DNA of 64,000 nucleotides from CALMEC01 sp963765105 (GTDB taxonomy: Bacteria; Actinomycetota; Thermoleophilia; Miltoncostaeales; Miltoncostaeaceae). The DNA lies in the NCBI GenBank assembly GCA_963765105.1, contig CAVXUW010000003.1:62001-126000 (forward strand). The letters run 5' to 3'. Positions within the stretch are counted from its first letter, which is position 1. The number at the start of each line of letters is the position of its first letter. The position numbers were made by a program, and so were the translations under genes. Of the stretch, positions 54,201 through 62,299 are shown in pieces. The notes under the pieces were generated by a model. That model saw nothing but the letters and a program-made list of their open reading frames with translations. It was not told the DNA's origin and did no database searches.

Positions 54201-55612
54201 TGGGGCGAAGCCGCGAGATCGCGTTGATCGAGCGCCTCGTCGGCGATCCCGTCTTTCGCCGGACGTTCCTGGGCGCGCCCGAGCAGCTGCTGCACGACCT
54301 CGGACTTGGCGAGCTTGCACCGGCAGCCATGTCGTCGGACGGTCCCCGTCTGATCGATGCGCGCGAGTCGCGGTCGGGACTCGGTGGCCTCGCCGCGGTC
54401 GCCGTAGCGGCGATCACGGCCATCGAGTTCGTCGATCAGGCCGATGCCGCGTCCCCGACGGCGGCCGCGACCGTTCCGGTGGAGCCCGTGGTCGACCCCG
54501 ACGTCTCGGTGGGCGTCCCCGCTGCGGTGACGCCCATCGACGCAAGCGCGCTCATCGGTCCGAACGCCGGGGGAGTGCTCCATGCGTCAGAGTTCGACGT
54601 CCCGGACCCCGAGGGAGCGCACAGCGACGCCGGGCGGTTCCACGCGGGGTACGACCTGTTTGCCGCCGCCGGTGCGCCGGTGCGCACGCCCGTCGCCGGC
54701 GTCGTGATCGAAGCGTCACCGTCGCGTGGCATGTCCGGTCAGGTGTTCGGCGGTGTTGTCAAAGTCCAGGGCGCCGATGGGCGGATTTGGGTGTTCCGCC
54801 ACGTCGTTCCTGGCGCCGTGGGCGTCGGCGCCACCGTGCCGGCGGGCCAGGAGATCGCAACGGTTAGCCCCTGGACCGGTGGCACGCCGCATGTGCACCT
54901 CGAGCTGTGGCGGACCCGTGAGGGCGGCTACCGCGTGGAGAACATGGACGACCCGTACGTCGATCTCGCCCGCGTTTACCCCGGTCGTGGATCGGCCGTG
55001 CCGCCGGCGTCCGCCGGGGCAACGGGCGTGTCGCCTCCCGCGGGCACGAGCCCCACGGTGCTGAGCAAGGGTCGGGCGAGCGGTGTCTTCCAGATCGTCG
55101 GCGCGACGAACCCGCCGGTTGGCGCATCGGGAGCCTCCGGCCCGGTGGAGGTTCCGGTGCCCGTCGACATCGATGCCGGCCCGGTCGGCGAGTACCCGGG
55201 GGACGCTGCCCCGAGGGAGGCGATCGCGCGGTGGATGGCGACGCAGGCGCAGGCCGCAGGCCTACCGCCCGAGCTGCCCGTGATGGCGTCGCTCGTCGAG
55301 TCGGGCCTGCGCAACCTGAGCTACGGCGACCGCGACTCGGTCGGGTTCTTTCAGATGCGCACCGGTATCTGGAACAGCGGCGCCTACACCGGTTACCCGG
55401 AGCGCCCGGAGCTTCAGATGCGCTGGTTCATCGACCGTGCCCTCGCGCTGAAGGCCGATCGGATTGCCGGTGGCGACACCACCTTCGGTCGCGACCCGGC
55501 GACCTTCGGCAACTGGGTCGCCGATGTCGAACGACCCGCCGAGCAGTACCGTGGCCGCTACCAGCTCCGCCTCGACGAAGCTCAGCAGCTCCTGCGCTTT
55601 CCCCGCCCGTAA
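54200..55612 (+). CDS. eCIS-linked M23 peptidase plus lytic transglycosylase-like protein with leader-like N-terminus
   Basis: 470 residues from the ATG at 54200, coupled to the M50 gene. Residues ~6-38 (LIERLVGDPVFRRTFLGAPE, then QLLHDLGLG) resemble nitrile-hydratase-type leader helices. A hydrophobic stretch (LGGLAAVAVAAITAIEF) follows. An M23-like domain (~150-255) has FHAGYDLFAAAGAPVRTPVA and the zinc/catalytic motif GTPHVHLELW. The last ~120 residues are a transglycosylase-like fold with the candidate Glu in VMASLVESGLRNLSYGD and GFFQMRTGIWNSGAY. It should hydrolyse peptidoglycan. It is either a cargo or spike-associated wall-piercing enzyme, or it remodels the wall around an anchored particle. 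Confidence 0.75.
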   Translation: MGRSREIALIERLVGDPVFRRTFLGAPEQLLHDLGLGELAPAAMSSDGPRLIDARESRSGLGGLAAVAVAAITAIEFVDQADAASPTAAATVPVEPVVDPDVSVGVPAAVTPIDASALIGPNAGGVLHASEFDVPDPEGAHSDAGRFHAGYDLFAAAGAPVRTPVAGVVIEASPSRGMSGQVFGGVVKVQGADGRIWVFRHVVPGAVGVGATVPAGQEIATVSPWTGGTPHVHLELWRTREGGYRVENMDDPYVDLARVYPGRGSAVPPASAGATGVSPPAGTSPTVLSKGRASGVFQIVGATNPPVGASGASGPVEVPVPVDIDAGPVGEYPGDAAPREAIARWMATQAQAAGLPPELPVMASLVESGLRNLSYGDRDSVGFFQMRTGIWNSGAYTGYPERPELQMRWFIDRALALKADRIAGGDTTFGRDPATFGNWVADVERPAEQYRGRYQLRLDEAQQLLRFPRP

Positions 55613-55629
55613 CGCCGGTCGTGCGCGGT

Positions 55630-58239
55630 CTATTCGGGGATGATCTCTGGCAGCGGCGAAGCCGGCGGTGAGGGGCGCCGGGGCGGAGTGGTGACTCGCG
55701 GGGTCCCCTGTGGCGCTGCGCGTGGCACGACGACTGGTGGCGGTGGCGGTTGCGTGAGCGTCACGATCACCCGGCGTCCGTTGGGGGACAGCCGTGCGGT
55801 GACCGACGTCAGGCGGGCGCCCGCGGTGGTGACGCGGATGCGCACCCGACCGGGACGGTTGCCAATCGTCAGCGTCACACCCGGCAGCGGGCGCGAACGT
55901 GTCACGCCGGTGGCGATCCCCCCTTGCCACAACGAGAAGGTGGCGGAGCCGTCGGCGATGCGGCCGGCGACGGGTGAGAGGCCGTGACCGTCGAGTGGCT
56001 GATCGAGGTTGAGGCTGACGGTGGTGACGAGACCCGATCGGCGTGTCGACACACCTGTCAGGGTCGTGGTGCCCGACGATGGGCGTGCCGCGGGGAGAGG
56101 CGCGCGACGATCGATCTCACCCCGGTCCAAGTCGATTGTGGCAACCGAGCCCCCGGTATTGACCACGATGGCGCGACCCGCGTCGTTGACGGCGACGGCC
56201 AGGGGGCGCGTACCGGCATCGATGAGGCGCGGTGTCTCCCCCGGGCGGGCGGCATCGACCAGGGCGACCTGGTCGCTTCCAGGAAGTGCGGCGACGATGC
56301 GCCCGGTATCGGGAACCGCGGCAATGTCGACCGGCGTCGTCGGTAGCGCGATCGTCCCGGACATCTGCCCGGACCTGACGTCGGCGACGGCGATGCCTCG
56401 TTCAATGGGGACGGCGATGCGTCCCGACGAGTCAACCACGATCCGGCCGTGCGGGCGACGGCCGACGGCAATCGATGACGTGCGGCTCAACACCCCGGCC
56501 CCAACGGTGAACACCACCGCCTGGCCCCCGGTCGCATCGCCCACGACCACTGTCGCCCCCGACGTCCCGAGGCCGCTGGGGGCGAAGCCCAGGACGATGC
56601 ACGGGCCGAGCGAACCGATTGTGGGGACGCGGCACAAGCGCCCGTTGTCCGATCCCTCCGTGTAGGCCACCACCGTCACGTCGTCTGCATGAGCAAGGAG
56701 TGTCGTGGGGCCGGTGGGGGTGACGCTCCTGGCCGCGAGCGTCTCCGCGTCGCGCAGTGTGAGGGCGGCGGCATCGGCAATGAGCACACCGTCACGTCGA
56801 ACGGCCGTTGCCCGAGGAATGCGGGGTTCGCGCGCCTGTGCGGTCACGTTCAGCGTGCGCAGGTCGAGTCGAACCACACGCCCGTTGGGGTCGGCGATCA
56901 CCGCCGTGTCGCCGGCGACGGCGATCTCGGGGCGGCTGGTCGGTAGGTCGTCGGCGACCGCGGTGGTCGCGGATGGAGGGGCAACGTCATCGTTCGGCCA
57001 GAGAGCGACCGCCCCGGCGATGCCCGCGAGCGCGAGCGTGCCAACGCCCACGCCCACGCCGAGCAGTCGTCGGCGTGGCGATGCCGGCGCCGCAGGTTCG
57101 GCAGCGGCCACGGCGCGGATCGATGGTTGGGTGAGCGCGGGGTCGTCGGTCATCGCCGAAGCTGCAGGCGCGAGGAGTTTTGGGCTGTGGGTGCTCACCG
57201 GTGCTGTCGCCGTTGCCGCGGCCGCCGCACCGCGCTGTCGTGACCCGAATAGGGGTGCGAAGGTGCGAAAGCCCTGATCGCTTTCGGGTGAGTCACCATC
57301 GCCGACCGGTGGCGGCGCGCTCACCGCGGGCGCGTCGGCACCATGACGCTCGCTCGCCTGCGCCACGATCGTGGCAGCGTCGCGTCGCCAGCGGGGGCCG
57401 AGCTCAGCGATGAGGAGCTCATCGAGTTGTTCGCGTGCATCGCTCGCCGTGGGTCGGTCCTCCGGCAACTTGGCCAGGAGGGCGAGCAGCCAGCGCTCGA
57501 TGTCGGGATGCAGTTCCGGGCGAAGCGCCGTCGGCGGTGTGGGCGCGTCGTGCACATGCCGGTAGAGCATGGCGACCGGCGTCTCCGCGTCCTCAAACGG
57601 CGTCTTTCCACAGAAAAGTTCGTAGGCGACGATGCCGGCGGCGTAGACATCGGAATGGGAACCGACGTTCTTCCCGACGGCTTGTTCCGGGGCCATGTAG
57701 GCCGGCGTGCCGACCGTCATGCCGGTGACGGTCGCGTTGTGGTCCGATGCCGACAGCAGGGCTTTCGCGACGCCGAAATCGGCCACCTTCACGACGCCGT
57801 CGGCACCGATGAGCAGGTTCTCGGGTTTGACGTCCCGGTGCACGATGCTGTTTGTGGCGGCGTGCGACAGCGCCGCGAGCAGGGCATCCAAGATGATGCC
57901 GATCTGTGCGAGTTCGAGGCGGGCCATGTGGCGACGAAGCGATCCCTGAGACAGGTACTCCATCGCGATGTACGGCACCCCGTCGATCTCGAAGTAGTCG
58001 AAGACCGAAACGATGTTGCTGTGGTTGAGGGACCCGGCGATTCGTGCTTCGCGCAGGAACCGGTCGGCAAAGGCGGGATCGTGGGCGTGGGCCGCGGACA
58101 ACTCTTTCAGCGCCACGTGGCGTTCGAGCCCTGGTTGATTGGCCAGGTAGACGACCGCGACGCCGCCGCGACCAATCTCGCGAACAACCTCGTACTTGCC
58201 GACGGGGATCCCGGTAACGAGTGTGGTGTGCGTCGTCAT
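55630..58239 (-). CDS. transmembrane Ser/Thr protein kinase with extracellular propeller-like domain
   Basis: 869 residues. The kinase domain (~14-275) is complete: glycine loop GRGGVAVVYLA, VALKEL lysine, HRDVKPENLL catalytic loop, DFGVAK and TPAYMAPEQAVG. A low-complexity juxtamembrane segment is followed by one transmembrane helix (LLGVGVGVGTLALAGIAGAV, ~390-412). The ~430-residue outer part contains propeller-like blades (DTAVIADPNGRVVRLDLRTL, GRIVAALPGSDQVALVDAA) and a C-terminal beta sandwich plus a Pro-rich tail. It converges with the eCIS operon (17 bases apart). Together with two FHA proteins it could drive phosphorylation control of the particle, as PpkA does in type VI secretion; this is inferred. 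Confidence 0.85.
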   Translation of the reverse strand: MTTHTTLVTGIPVGKYEVVREIGRGGVAVVYLANQPGLERHVALKELSAAHAHDPAFADRFLREARIAGSLNHSNIVSVFDYFEIDGVPYIAMEYLSQGSLRRHMARLELAQIGIILDALLAALSHAATNSIVHRDVKPENLLIGADGVVKVADFGVAKALLSASDHNATVTGMTVGTPAYMAPEQAVGKNVGSHSDVYAAGIVAYELFCGKTPFEDAETPVAMLYRHVHDAPTPPTALRPELHPDIERWLLALLAKLPEDRPTASDAREQLDELLIAELGPRWRRDAATIVAQASERHGADAPAVSAPPPVGDGDSPESDQGFRTFAPLFGSRQRGAAAAATATAPVSTHSPKLLAPAASAMTDDPALTQPSIRAVAAAEPAAPASPRRRLLGVGVGVGTLALAGIAGAVALWPNDDVAPPSATTAVADDLPTSRPEIAVAGDTAVIADPNGRVVRLDLRTLNVTAQAREPRIPRATAVRRDGVLIADAAALTLRDAETLAARSVTPTGPTTLLAHADDVTVVAYTEGSDNGRLCRVPTIGSLGPCIVLGFAPSGLGTSGATVVVGDATGGQAVVFTVGAGVLSRTSSIAVGRRPHGRIVVDSSGRIAVPIERGIAVADVRSGQMSGTIALPTTPVDIAAVPDTGRIVAALPGSDQVALVDAARPGETPRLIDAGTRPLAVAVNDAGRAIVVNTGGSVATIDLDRGEIDRRAPLPAARPSSGTTTLTGVSTRRSGLVTTVSLNLDQPLDGHGLSPVAGRIADGSATFSLWQGGIATGVTRSRPLPGVTLTIGNRPGRVRIRVTTAGARLTSVTARLSPNGRRVIVTLTQPPPPPVVVPRAAPQGTPRVTTPPRRPSPPASPLPEIIPE

Positions 58240-58245
58240 AAACTC

Positions 58246-58557
58246 CTACGCGAGCACGATGCTCTGCCCGGGGTCGACCACGCGGATGGTTCCGCCACGG
58301 TTGGTCATTCCGGTCAGCGTTTCCAGATGGGCGGGGCGTCCCACAACGGTCAGTGTCGGGCTGGTTCCGGTGGCCGAAACCACGGTTGTACACCGTTTCT
58401 TCTTCCTGCCGCAGCCGACGATCGGTCGGCCCACAACGTCGCCCTCGCGGAGGATGAGGCTCCCCTCGGAGCTTGCGATCTGTTGCCCGGCGTCAAGGAC
58501 GACGCGGCCGCCGTGGGAGCAGAGGATCGTTGCGTTCGTGGTGACCACCCGTTTCAT
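58246..58557 (-). CDS. PAAR-like/DUF4280-like small protein
   Basis: 103 residues from the ATG at 58557. The N-terminus VVTTNATILCSHGGRVVLD, a central GRPIVGCGRKKKRCTTVV and a C-terminal TGMTNRGGTIRVV match the layout of small PAAR-like (DUF4280-like) proteins found with eCIS loci: CPHGG, then GCP...C. These sit at the spike tip. It is seven bases upstream of the kinase start, in the same operon. The Cys/His residues (CSHGG, GCG, RCT) could bind metal. The family assignment is by pattern and is moderate. Confidence 0.55.
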   Translation of the reverse strand: MKRVVTTNATILCSHGGRVVLDAGQQIASSEGSLILREGDVVGRPIVGCGRKKKRCTTVVSATGTSPTLTVVGRPAHLETLTGMTNRGGTIRVVDPGQSIVLA

Positions 58558-58655
58558 CGCGCGGAAACAACCTCCCCATCGGCAATACCCAACGAGTGTA
58601 CCCCGGAAGGACGGTATTTCCGGCGGCGGTTCGTTACTCGATACAATCCCGCGCA

Positions 58656-59297
58656 ATGAATGTTTTTGTGGTGGATCCCCACAGCATCTATCGTCGTGGC
58701 CTCGCGCTGTCTCTGCGCGGTGTGGACGACATCACCAGCGTCGAGGAGGCCGGCAACGTCGATGAGGCACGCGCCAACGCGGCTCTTGCCGAGGCCGATG
58801 TTGTCGTGATCGACCCCGACGGCCTGCCGGGCGGTCTGGATCTGATCACCGAGATCGTGGAGGTCGCCGGTGGACGCGTCATCGTCTGCACCACCCGTCA
58901 GGGCGAGGAAGACATCCTGGCCTCGGTCGAGGCCGGCGCCATGGGTTACCTGTCGAAAGAGACGCTGGGACCGGACACGTTGATTGCCGCCGTGCGTGCC
59001 GTTGTGAGTGGCGCCGGGGTAATGGCCCCGGAGTTTCTCGGCGAGCTTCTTCGCGGCGTCAACCGTGCATCGCGCGTGTTCCTTCGTCCCCAGGGCATGG
59101 CGCTCTCGCCACTCAACACCCGCGAGGTGAAGGTGCTGCAGCTCGTGGCTGACGGTCACGCCATCCGCGAGGTCGCGACCGAGCTCTCCTACAGTGAACG
59201 GACGATCAAGAACGTTATTCACGACGTGGTGAGCAAGCTCAACGTCAAGACGCGTGCGCAGGCGGTCGCCCAGGCCGTCCGTGACGGCTGGATCTAG
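58656..59297 (+). CDS. NarL/LuxR-family response regulator
   Basis: 213 residues from the ATG at 58656, divergent from the PAAR-like/kinase operon with a 98-bp gap. The receiver has MNVFVVDPHS, the phospho-Asp in ADVVVIDPDGLPG near residue 53, and GAMGYLSKE with the conserved Lys. The first acidic pair is reduced to a single Asp (VDPH). The LuxR helix-turn-helix is LSPLNTREVKVLQLVADGHA, then IREVATELSYSERTIKNVIH. No partner kinase is adjacent. It may regulate the eCIS flank or be an orphan. TACAAT at 58642-58647 could be a -10. Confidence 0.85.
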   Translation: MNVFVVDPHSIYRRGLALSLRGVDDITSVEEAGNVDEARANAALAEADVVVIDPDGLPGGLDLITEIVEVAGGRVIVCTTRQGEEDILASVEAGAMGYLSKETLGPDTLIAAVRAVVSGAGVMAPEFLGELLRGVNRASRVFLRPQGMALSPLNTREVKVLQLVADGHAIREVATELSYSERTIKNVIHDVVSKLNVKTRAQAVAQAVRDGWI

Positions 59298-59380
59298 ACG
59301 GCCGAAACGTTGGGCGGTCCAGCCGTCCGGTTGCGGGAACCGTGAGGTCGGTCGTGGTTTTTGTGCCATGACACCCTCGA

Positions 59381-59725
59381 TTACGTGACCCTCCACTGAG
59401 TCACTTCTCGGATGGTTTGCCGGACGGCCCGTTGCTCCGTGATCGTTCGGATGCTGGCCACCACCGTGCTGAGTGTGGGGAGGTCCTTCAGCGCCGATTC
59501 CTCACGGAGGTTGGTCAGTATGGGGTCGATCGCCGCCTCCGCCCGTTCCTGTGACGCCGCTCTGCCGGGTCCAGCCACATGTCGGGCGGCATCGCGGTTC
59601 GCAAAGTAGCGGTTGGCCAGAGCCCCGACGACATCCCGAACCTCCGGGCTCCGACCATCGTCGCACCCTGGCGGGTGTTCGTCACGTTGGCGCCGCATTT
59701 CGAACGTCGTGACACGGATACCCAT
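59381..59725 (-). CDS. small helical hypothetical protein
   Basis: 114 residues from the ATG at 59725. The composition is charged and helical (NRYFANRDAARHVAGPGRAA; LPTLSTVVASIRTITEQRAV). No signal peptide, membrane segment or family is recognised. It is convergent with the LuxR regulator and 100 bases downstream of the next minus-strand gene, with which it may share a transcript. Confidence 0.45.
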   Translation of the reverse strand: MGIRVTTFEMRRQRDEHPPGCDDGRSPEVRDVVGALANRYFANRDAARHVAGPGRAASQERAEAAIDPILTNLREESALKDLPTLSTVVASIRTITEQRAVRQTIREVTQWRVT

Positions 59726-59825
59726 AGAGCAAGACTAGGTCCCCGAACAGGATTCAGCGACACTCTGAACCCGTCGTGCACGAATGTCTGCACCTTCGTA
59801 CGGCGGCCCCGCGTTGGCGCCCGGC

Positions 59826-60098
59826 CTACTCGACGGGGGGTTCCGCCTCATCGGGTGCGGCCGGGTCGTACCACGCGGCCGTCCCGATATCGATGGCCGC
59901 GCCCGCTGCTTCGCGTGGCTGCACGATCGTGCTTGGGGGCGTCGCGGTCGCCGGCGGGGCGATCGGGATCCTCTTGTTGATCGCCGTCATGGTGACGACG
60001 GCGGCGGCGGCGAGAACGCCCGCGGCCAACAGGAGGTTGCGCTTGCGTGTGAGCAACCACAGCGCCGAGCGGGAATGGGGGTCAGGATCGACAGTCAT
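59826..60098 (-). CDS. small single-pass membrane protein
   Basis: 90 residues from the ATG at 60098. A polar N-terminus (MTVDPDPHSRSALWLLTRKR) is followed by one hydrophobic helix (NLLLAAGVLAAAAVVTMTAI). An outer Pro/Ala-rich tail includes GTAAWYDPAAPDEAEPPVE. It has no recognised family. A strong palindrome lies 41-63 bases upstream of the start. Confidence 0.5.
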   Translation of the reverse strand: MTVDPDPHSRSALWLLTRKRNLLLAAGVLAAAAVVTMTAINKRIPIAPPATATPPSTIVQPREAAGAAIDIGTAAWYDPAAPDEAEPPVE

Positions 60099-60138
60099 AA
60101 GAACACCTTGCTGTTTGCGTCCTCGTGCACGGTGGAAA

Positions 60139-60161
60139 ACCGTAACACCTGGTGTCACGGT
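60139..60161. promoter_or_regulatory. 23-bp near-perfect palindrome between divergent genes
   Basis: Half-sites ACCGTAACACC (60139-60149) and GGTGTCACGGT (60151-60161) mirror each other around T60150, with mismatch only at the sixth position. It is a strong operator candidate between the small membrane-protein gene (minus) and the secreted-protein gene (plus). The inner GGTGTCACGG resembles the TGTCACGG of the 27680-27695 palindrome. Confidence 0.6.
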
Positions 60162-60366
60162 AAACGGTCAGCGACGTTCGTTTGGCGGGAAACGACGTGC
60201 GGGGACGCGCGTTTTCGCCGTCTGTGCGGAAAGGTCATCTCAACCACAATCACCGCGGGGCGCGTGACGAGAGCGAGGTATTCGCGCGGGAGCGAACCGG
60301 GTGCTTCGTGGTCCCGGAGACCCGTCACCGTCGGCACCGGCGTACGTGGTCGTTACATTCCTCAAC

Positions 60367-61047
60367 ATGACTACACGCACTCTTGCCCTTGCCCTAACGA
60401 GCGTCGCGGCCACGGCCGGCGTCTCGTCGGCCTCCGCGGCCGTCATTCCCGTCGGGAGTATCCCGGCGACGAGCGCCAACGCCGCGGGTTTCGCGCCACC
60501 CGGATGGCTTGCCGAGAAGAAGGTCCGTGGCGACCTTGACCGTGACGGCGATCGTGACCTGGCCATCGTGCTCGTCCAAGACCCGAAGGTCGGCTCGGCC
60601 TATGGTGTCAACGACGGTTCGCGCGCCCTGGTATTCGCTCGTCGAGACCCCAGCGGGACACTGCGTCGTTCGGGCGTCGCGCCCCTCCTCCTGGGCTGTC
60701 GCGAATGTGGCGGGGCATTCTGGGGTGCCAGCGGCATGCCCGTCAATCTCTCGTTCTCCGGCGGTAATGTCGTCGTGAACCAGCAGTTCGGGTCGCGTGA
60801 GCTGACCTCGACCGTCCACCGCATCCGCTGGAACACCACCCGTCGCAAGTTCCGTCTTGTCGGTCTCGACACAGTCCTCCTGGATCGAGGCACGCTGACG
60901 TCGACTGAGGTGAGCACGAACCACCTCACGGGCCGTCAGGTCACCACAAAAAAGAACGGGTCGAAGTTGATCTCCCGGACGACACGCACGGTGAAGGTTT
61001 CTCCGCGACCGATCGCCGGGCTTGTGTTCGGCAGCACGAAGCCGTAG
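60367..61047 (+). CDS. secreted hypothetical protein
   Basis: 226 residues from the ATG at 60367. A signal peptide is clear (LALALTSVAATAGVSSASA). The mature part starts with an FG-GAP-like calcium motif (RGDLDRDGDRDLAIVLVQD) and includes a Cys pair LGCRECGGAFWG. The remainder is beta-rich (GGNVVVNQQFGSRELTSTVH) with a basic C-terminus. It is possibly an extracellular binding protein of unknown ligand. The 23-bp palindrome lies 206 bases upstream of the start. Confidence 0.65.
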   Translation: MTTRTLALALTSVAATAGVSSASAAVIPVGSIPATSANAAGFAPPGWLAEKKVRGDLDRDGDRDLAIVLVQDPKVGSAYGVNDGSRALVFARRDPSGTLRRSGVAPLLLGCRECGGAFWGASGMPVNLSFSGGNVVVNQQFGSRELTSTVHRIRWNTTRRKFRLVGLDTVLLDRGTLTSTEVSTNHLTGRQVTTKKNGSKLISRTTRTVKVSPRPIAGLVFGSTKP

Positions 61048-61209
61048 GGCTCCTGGACGTCGGCGCGCTGCCCGCAGTCCTTTCCGCGGTGGCCCGGGTT
61101 GAGCGAGCGGCAGGTGAACGGCGGGCACTCGGCCCCCGCCGACACGTCGTCAGTGACGCTTGTGCTCGAGCGAGGACTTGGGGCCGCACTGCCGCCTGAT
61201 CCAGCGTCG

Positions 61210-62259
61210 CTAGCTCGGCGTGCCGTGTGCGCCAACAGCGGTGCGCACGGCGGGTGCGACGATGGTTCCCAGCAGCTCGATGGCGCGGAGCACAGCTCGA
61301 TGGTCGGTTGGGCCGATAGCGAGTTGGAGCAGGAAGCGGTCCATCTGGAAGATCTCGTGCTCGAACACAATCTTGTCAATGACCTCCTGCGGGTCGCCCA
61401 CCAAGAGGGCCCCTCGTGGGCCGCGTGAGGCCTCAAAGTGCTCGCGCGTCTCTGGCGGCCAGCCCCGTTCGCGTCCGATGCGGGTCATCACCTCAGCGTG
61501 ACCGGGGTAGAAGGTATCCGCGGCGACAGCCGATGTGTCGGCGATGAAGCCGTGAGAGTTGATCGAGAGTCTCAGCGTCGCGGGATCGTGCCCAGCCTGC
61601 CTGCCGGCCTCGCGGTAGAGCTCGGCCAAGGGCCCAAACCGCTCCGGCATCCCCCCGATGATCGCGATCGCCAACGGCAGGCCGAGCGTGCCTGCTCGGG
61701 CCACCGACTCGGGCGTGCCCCCGACCGCGATCCACACCGGGAGCGGATCCTGCACCGGGCGCGGGTACACGCCGCGGTCGTCGATCGACGCGCGGTGGCG
61801 CCCGTGCCAGGTGATCCGCTCCGTCTCGCGCAGGCGTAGGAGCAGGTCGAGGTTCTCGGCAAACAGCTCGTCGTAGTCGTCGAGGTCGTAGCCGAACAGT
61901 GGGAATGATTCGATGAACGAGCCTCGCCCGACGGTGATCTCCGCCCGGCCACCCGATAGCGCGTCGAGTGTGGCGAAGTCCTGGAACACCCGCACCGGGT
62001 CATCGGAGCTCAGCACGGTCACGGTGCTCGTGAGACGGATTCGTGAGGTCCGCGTCGCGACCGCTGCCAGGACGACCGCCGGCGACGACACCGCATAGTC
62101 GGGACGGTGATGCTCGCCCACGCCAAACACATCGAGGCCCACTTGGTCGGCCAGCTCCGCCTCCTCCACGAGCTGACGCAAGCGCTGCTCGGGACCGATC
62201 ACCTCGCCCGTGAGGCGGTTTCGCCCCACCTCCGCAAACGTGTACGTGCCGATCTCCAT
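61210..62259 (-). CDS. LLM-class flavin-dependent oxidoreductase (luciferase-like)
   Basis: 349 residues from the ATG at 62259. Bacterial luciferase-like monooxygenase motifs are present: ADQVGLDVFGVGEHHRPDY, SSPAVVLAAVATRTSRIRL, DPVRVFQDFATLDALSGGRA, EITVGRGSF, PVWIAVGGTPESVARAG and QEVIDKIVFEHEIFQMDRFL. It uses reduced flavin (FMN or F420); the subfamily and substrate cannot be told from sequence. It is monocistronic and 40 bases downstream of the response-regulator stop. Confidence 0.88.
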   Translation of the reverse strand: MEIGTYTFAEVGRNRLTGEVIGPEQRLRQLVEEAELADQVGLDVFGVGEHHRPDYAVSSPAVVLAAVATRTSRIRLTSTVTVLSSDDPVRVFQDFATLDALSGGRAEITVGRGSFIESFPLFGYDLDDYDELFAENLDLLLRLRETERITWHGRHRASIDDRGVYPRPVQDPLPVWIAVGGTPESVARAGTLGLPLAIAIIGGMPERFGPLAELYREAGRQAGHDPATLRLSINSHGFIADTSAVAADTFYPGHAEVMTRIGRERGWPPETREHFEASRGPRGALLVGDPQEVIDKIVFEHEIFQMDRFLLQLAIGPTDHRAVLRAIELLGTIVAPAVRTAVGAHGTPS

Positions 62260-62299
62260 GGTCCGTAGGTTACGACGACTGCGGCCCGCGTCGCCGTCC

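Noticed and set aside
57343..58659. 438-codon plus-strand frame opposite the kinase
   Set aside because: Antisense of the Ser/Thr kinase, which has all catalytic motifs on the minus strand.
60936..61436. Minus-strand frame with a protein-like segment (ECPPFTCRSLNPGHRGKDCG)
   Set aside because: It overlaps the C-terminus of the secreted protein on the plus strand, and its start lies in another frame inside the luciferase-like gene. No signal or ribosome site supports it.
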